The notes under the pieces are model-generated. The model was not told the DNA's origin. It saw only the letters and a program-made list of their open reading frames with translations, and did not search any database. Positions 60,404 to 64,000 of a stretch of 64,000 nt of DNA are shown here, piece by piece (the first letter of the stretch is position 1; each line of letters begins with the position of its first letter). Position numbers and translations under genes: made by a program. Origin of the DNA: Actinokineospora terrae (GTDB lineage Bacteria > Actinomycetota > Actinomycetes > Mycobacteriales > Pseudonocardiaceae); assembly GCF_900111175.1 (NCBI RefSeq), contig NZ_FOGI01000004.1, positions 372,001-436,000 of the forward strand, given 5' to 3'.

Positions 60404-61168
60404 TCAGGGGGTGAACGGGTCGAGTTCCGGGCGTTTGGGGAGTTGGCCGTCGCCGGAGGAGCGGCCGGTGAGGCGGCGGGCGATCCAGGGTCCCGCGTGG
60501 GCGCGGGCCCAGCGCAGGTCGGAGGTCGCGCGGTCGCGCCACGGGGTGGGGTCGACGGGAACCGGGGTGTCCCAGTCGAAGGTGGGCGCGATCCCCAGGG
60601 TGCGCAGGGTCGCCTCGGCGACGCGGCGGTGACCCTCGGTGTTGAGGTGGATGCGGTCCGGCGCCCACAGCCCCGGCGAGTCGAACACCCGCGAGGAGAA
60701 CAGGTCGACCACCACCGCGTCGTGCTCGGCGGCGAGTGTGTCCACCAAGGACAGCAGCCGGGAGATGCGGGGCAGCAGCCGAGAACTCCCCCGCATCCGC
60801 CGGGTCGGGTCGATCACCCGGAACAGCACGACCTGGCGCGAACTGGCGGCGAGGGTGCGGACGGCGTACCGGACCCGGGCGGCGAGGGCGTCCATGTCGC
60901 AGGCGGGCCGCAGGACGTCGTTCATGCCGCCCGCGAAGGTGACCAGGTCGGGGCGCATGGCCGCGGCGTGGTCGACCTGCTCGTCGACGATCTGGCGGAC
61001 GAGTTTGCCGCGGATGGCGAGGTTGGCGTAGCGGAAGCCGGGGCTGTCCTGGGCGAGCCGGGCGGCGACGAGGTCGGCCCAGCCGCGGCACTCGCCGTCG
61101 GGGCCGAAGTCCGACATGCCCTCGGTGAAGGAGTCGCCGATAGCGACCATGCTGGTGTGCGCGTTCAT
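60404..61168 (-). CDS. SGNH/GDSL-family hydrolase
   Basis: 254 residues from ATG at 61168. Block I is VAIGDSFTEG with the nucleophile Ser13; block III GGMND is near residue 80; block V is DRIHLNTEGH with Asp and His. No signal peptide, so it is cytoplasmic. The last 45 residues (DWDTPVPVDPTPWRDRATSDLRWARAHAGPWIARRLTGRSSGDG) resemble the C-terminal tail common to actinobacterial SGNH proteins. Substrate is probably an ester. Confidence 0.93.
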   Translation of the reverse strand: MNAHTSMVAIGDSFTEGMSDFGPDGECRGWADLVAARLAQDSPGFRYANLAIRGKLVRQIVDEQVDHAAAMRPDLVTFAGGMNDVLRPACDMDALAARVRYAVRTLAASSRQVVLFRVIDPTRRMRGSSRLLPRISRLLSLVDTLAAEHDAVVVDLFSSRVFDSPGLWAPDRIHLNTEGHRRVAEATLRTLGIAPTFDWDTPVPVDPTPWRDRATSDLRWARAHAGPWIARRLTGRSSGDGQLPKRPELDPFTP

Positions 61169-61187
61169 GGTGCGGCCATGCTAACCA

Positions 61188-61247
61188 GCAACTTTCGTTG
61201 CGGCAGCTACCACCCGAATGGTGGCGATCGGCCTCGGTAGCCCTACC
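61188..61247. promoter_or_regulatory. Three inverted repeats in the hydrolase/kinase divergent region
   Basis: GCAAC-tttc-GTTGC (61188-61201), CCACC-cgaat-GGTGG (61210-61224) and GGTAG-cc-CTACC (61236-61247) fill the 81-bp gap, the last ending 2 nt before the kinase start. Candidate operators for the adjacent response regulator; no experimental link. Confidence 0.5.
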
Positions 61248-61249
61248 TG

Positions 61250-62473
61250 GTGCGTACCGTGCCAGGGGTGCGAGAGCCACTATGGCGTACTAAGCGCGAG
61301 GCGTTCTTCTACCTGATGCCCGCGGGCATCGTGTTGGCGTTGCAGGTAGGGGCGATGTTCTTCGAGGGAGCCCCGGACCGCCTGGTCGGTTTCGTGGACG
61401 GCCTGGTCGCGCTGGCCATGATCGGGTTGCTGGTGGTGCGCAAGTGGTACCCGGTGACGTTGATGGTGACCACGCTGGCGATCTGCACGACCTACCTGCT
61501 GTTGCAGGCATACGCGCCAACCGACTGGAAGCCGGACTTCGCGGCGACCGACCCGTGGATGCCCGCGTCCGCGCCGATCTATGCCTATACCGCGATGGTC
61601 TACGCAGGGGCGCTAGTTGGCCCCGCGCTGGTTCTAGCGCTGTTCAGCCTCGTAGTCCGACCGTGGGACACCTCGACCGAGCTGATTCTGGGCACGGTGC
61701 TGCTGGTACTGCTACCCGCTTTGGTGGGCCTATACGTGCGCGCCCATCGGATCTTGGTACAAGCGTTGATTGACCGCGCCGAACGTGCTGAACGCGAGCA
61801 ACACCTCTTGGCCGAGCAAGCACGAGCGGACGAACGCGTGCGGCTGGCAGAGGAGATGCACGACGTGGTCACGCACCGGGTCAGCCTCATGGTCCTGCAC
61901 GCAGGCGCGTTAGCGGTAACCGGACCGGACGACCACACTCGCTCGGCGGCCGAGGGATTGCGCGTGGCGGGGTGCGAGGCACTCAACGAGTTGCGCGAGC
62001 TGGTCGGTGTGCTGCGCAACGAGACAACCGAGCACCACCCCCGGGAAACACGCGACGAGCCGACCGAGGTACCTGACCTGTCTACCTTGGTAGCCGAGTC
62101 GGAGTCCGTGGGTGTGCCGGTAGAGCTGAAGCGCGACGGTGACCCTGCCCGCATCTCGGCCGCCGTTGGCCGTACCGCGTATCGGGTAGTGCAAGAGTCC
62201 CTGACCAATATCCGCAAGCACGCTCCGGGAGCACCGACCAGCGTGCACGTGCGCTACGGCGGTGACCGGGTCCGGTTGACGATCCGCAACGCGGTCGCGA
62301 CCCGGTCCGTCGACAGTGGACTTTCCGGTTCCGGTTCCGGGGCAGGTCTGACAGGCTTGCGGCAGCGGGTCGAGCTCGTCGGGGGCACCTTGACCTCGGG
62401 CCCGCTGCCCAGCGGGGGTTTCGAGGTCGACGCGGTGCTCCCCGCGTTCGTGCCTGCCCCGGAGAGCGCGTAG
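61250..62473 (+). CDS. Two-component sensor histidine kinase (HisKA_3 type)
   Basis: 407 residues from GTG at 61250. Four to five membrane helices cover residues 20-165, then a coiled-coil linker (RAERAEREQHLLAEQARADERV), the phosphoacceptor His204 in RLAEEMHDVVTHRVS and a HATPase domain with VVQESLTNIRKHAPGA and GLTGLRQRVELVGGTL. Codons 110-310 use unusual triplets (CTA, GTA) and codon 221 is TTA (61910-61912), quite unlike the following regulator gene. The pair forms one transcript with no gap. Confidence 0.93.
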   Translation: MRTVPGVREPLWRTKREAFFYLMPAGIVLALQVGAMFFEGAPDRLVGFVDGLVALAMIGLLVVRKWYPVTLMVTTLAICTTYLLLQAYAPTDWKPDFAATDPWMPASAPIYAYTAMVYAGALVGPALVLALFSLVVRPWDTSTELILGTVLLVLLPALVGLYVRAHRILVQALIDRAERAEREQHLLAEQARADERVRLAEEMHDVVTHRVSLMVLHAGALAVTGPDDHTRSAAEGLRVAGCEALNELRELVGVLRNETTEHHPRETRDEPTEVPDLSTLVAESESVGVPVELKRDGDPARISAAVGRTAYRVVQESLTNIRKHAPGAPTSVHVRYGGDRVRLTIRNAVATRSVDSGLSGSGSGAGLTGLRQRVELVGGTLTSGPLPSGGFEVDAVLPAFVPAPESA

Positions 62474-63124
62474 ATGATCCGAGTAGTCGTCGTGGACGAC
62501 GAGCCGATGGTGTGCGCCCACCTGCGCACGATCCTCGGGTCGGCGCCGGACATCGACGTGGTCGACACCGCCGAGGACGGCGCGGCGGCGGTGGAGGCCG
62601 TGATCCGGCACGAGCCGCACGTGGTCTTGATGGACCTGCGGATGCCGGGGGTGGACGGGCTGACCGCGATCGAGCGGATCGTGCGGCTGCCCGGCGCGCC
62701 CGCGGTGGTAGCGCTGACGACGTTCGACGCGGACCAGTACGTGATCAGGGCGTTGCGCGCGGGGGCATCGGGCTTCCTGGTGAAGACGACACCGCCAGAG
62801 GACCTGATCAGCCTCGTCAGGGTTGCCGCTGACGGGCACACGGTCCTGTCCCCGGCCGCGACCCGCAGGCTGGTAGCGGCAAGAGTCGGCGAGCAGGCCG
62901 CACGGGACCGCGCGTTGCGGCGGGTGCGGGAGTTGACCGAGCGGGAGACCGAGGTCTTGGCCGGGCTCGGCGCGGGGCTGTCGAACGCGCAGATCGCGGG
63001 CAGCCTGTCGCTGAGCGAGGCCACGGTGAAGAGCTACGTGTCGCGGATGCTGGTCAAGCTGGAGTGCGCCAACCGGACGCAAGCGGGCCTCTTGGCCTAC
63101 GACGCGGGGCTGGTCACGCGCTGA
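62474..63124 (+). CDS. LuxR/NarL-family response regulator
   Basis: 216 residues from ATG at 62474, immediately after the kinase stop. Receiver domain with acidic pair Asp8/Asp9, phospho-acceptor Asp54 (LMDLRMPG), the Thr of LTTFD and Lys of LVKTTPPE. The C-terminal LuxR helix-turn-helix is LTERETEVLAGLGAGLSNAQIAGSLSLSEATVKSYVSRMLVKL. It likely acts on the pair's own operon and on unknown targets. Confidence 0.95.
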   Translation: MIRVVVVDDEPMVCAHLRTILGSAPDIDVVDTAEDGAAAVEAVIRHEPHVVLMDLRMPGVDGLTAIERIVRLPGAPAVVALTTFDADQYVIRALRAGASGFLVKTTPPEDLISLVRVAADGHTVLSPAATRRLVAARVGEQAARDRALRRVRELTERETEVLAGLGAGLSNAQIAGSLSLSEATVKSYVSRMLVKLECANRTQAGLLAYDAGLVTR

Positions 63125-63180
63125 CGGGTACGGCGTTTGGACCTGTCTGGGGGCGCCGCGGCTGGTCTAGGTTCCGCGAC

Positions 63181-64000
63181 ATGAAGCGACCCCTCATCAT
63201 CGGCGTGCTGGCCGTCGCGGCGGCAAGCACGCTGGCCGTGCCCGCCTCGGCGACCCCCGACGCCGGGGCAGCGGGCCACGGTCCCACCCTGACCTGGCGG
63301 TTGTCCCCCACCGGATCCGACGCGCGGCTGCGCGGGCTGTCGGCGGTCAGCGCGAAGGTCGCGTGGGCCAGCGGCAGCGGCGGCACGGTCCTGCGCACCA
63401 CCGACGGCGGCCGCACCTGGTCGCGCACCTCCCCGCCCGGCACCGAGACCCTGGAACTGCGCGACATCGAGGCGTTCGACGCGCGCACGGCGGTCGCGTT
63501 GAGCATCGGCCCCGGTGACCAGTCGCGGATCGTCCGCACCACCGATGGCGGCGCGACCTGGACCGAGTCGTTCCGCAACGCCGAGCCCACCGCGTTCTAC
63601 GACTGCCTGGCGTTCTTCGACCGGCGGCACGGCCTGGCGCTCAGCGACCCGGTCGACGGCAAGTTCCGGTTGCTCTCGACCGACGACGGTGGCCGTACCT
63701 GGTCGGTCGTGCCCAGCGACGGCGTGCCGCCCGCGCTGGACGGTGAGTTCGCGTTCGCCGCGAGCGGGCAGTGCGTGAGCGTCGCGGGTGCTCGGGACGC
63801 GTGGATCGCGACCGGCGGCGGGTCGAAGGCGCGGGTCTTGCACTCGTCGGACCGCGGCCGGACGTGGGCGGTCAGCGACACCGTCCTGGCCAGCAACGCG
63901 AGCGCCGGGGTGTTCGCGACCGCGTTCCGCGACCGGTCCCGCGGGATCGCTGTCGGCGGTGACTACGCCAAGCCTGACGGCGCCGTCGACGCGCTCGGCA
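63181..64000 (+). CDS. Secreted Asp-box (BNR/sialidase-like) beta-propeller protein, 3' end beyond window
   Basis: 273 visible residues from ATG at 63181; no stop before the edge. Signal peptide MKRPLIIGVLAVAAASTLAVPASA. Four Asp-box motifs of the form S/T-x-D-x-G-x-T-W are visible (TTDGGRTW, TTDGGATW, TDDGGRTW, SSDRGRTW), spaced about 50-70 residues apart as in six-bladed propellers (YCF48/BNR family). No catalytic residues can be judged from the part seen. Enzymatic role unknown; a secreted glycan- or protein-binding propeller is possible. Confidence 0.85.
   Translation, partial: MKRPLIIGVLAVAAASTLAVPASATPDAGAAGHGPTLTWRLSPTGSDARLRGLSAVSAKVAWASGSGGTVLRTTDGGRTWSRTSPPGTETLELRDIEAFDARTAVALSIGPGDQSRIVRTTDGGATWTESFRNAEPTAFYDCLAFFDRRHGLALSDPVDGKFRLLSTDDGGRTWSVVPSDGVPPALDGEFAFAASGQCVSVAGARDAWIATGGGSKARVLHSSDRGRTWAVSDTVLASNASAGVFATAFRDRSRGIAVGGDYAKPDGAVDALG

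Overview
The window is very GC-rich DNA with GTG starts, tight 4-nt start/stop overlaps and GC-ended codons. It is a chromosomal segment of an actinomycete, most likely of the order Pseudonocardiales. The supporting marks are an FasR-FabD-FabH-AcpP-FabF-carboxyltransferase cluster, Lsr2, AceE beside a DUF3052 protein and AhpE, DUF3145, and rare TTA codons. I cannot fix the genus. No CRISPR array, insertion sequence or prophage is visible. One tRNA (Val, anticodon UAC) is present.

Layout. 1-2057: two tandem paralogous membrane proteins on the minus strand. 2132-5448: a TetR regulator facing four stacked inverted repeats, a small unknown protein, a short-chain dehydrogenase and lipoyl synthase. 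5713-12888: a DedA protein, then a three-gene unit (membrane-anchored binding-like protein, binding-plus-von-Willebrand-A lipoprotein, single-pass protein) converging on a large unknown membrane protein and its small overlapping partner. 13116-16319: a secreted trypsin-like protease and a polytopic membrane protein. 16883-18844: a TIGR04141/DUF6119-like gene next to tRNA-Val, a possible small defence or mobile locus. 18887-23620: AhpE, DUF3052, AceE and PnuC. 24053-36012: a lipoprotein, the fatty-acid synthesis operon behind its regulator FasR, two membrane-anchored unknowns, DUF3145, a PLP enzyme and Lsr2.

37299-45196 is a six-gene translationally coupled operon for a surface glycan: two glycosyltransferases, a flippase fused to a third glycosyltransferase, a phytanoyl-CoA-dioxygenase-like enzyme with a TTA codon, a polysaccharide pyruvyl transferase and a GT39-like membrane transferase. 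It is followed by a PH-domain protein, a VOC protein and the three-subunit NAD(P) transhydrogenase. 49419-52574 carries an HTH-ATPase regulator, a small acidic protein and two secreted proteins with matching upstream elements, one of them an extraordinary Leu/Asp alternating protein. 52674-56909 is an oxidase/oxidase/ThDP-enzyme operon with a decayed duplicate of its own 3' end. The rest holds a DinB-like protein, AraC and GNAT proteins, a flavin monooxygenase, an SGNH hydrolase, a two-component system whose kinase gene has a TTA codon and odd codon use, and the start of an Asp-box secreted protein.

How the genes connect: LipA supplies lipoyl groups needed by pyruvate dehydrogenase, whose E1 is AceE; AceE makes acetyl-CoA, which the carboxylase and Fab enzymes turn into fatty acids; the transhydrogenase links NADH to the NADPH used there. 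The glycan operon, Lsr2 and the secreted Leu/Asp proteins point to cell-surface and developmental functions. Everything here comes from reading the sequence and translations by eye; no database search was run.
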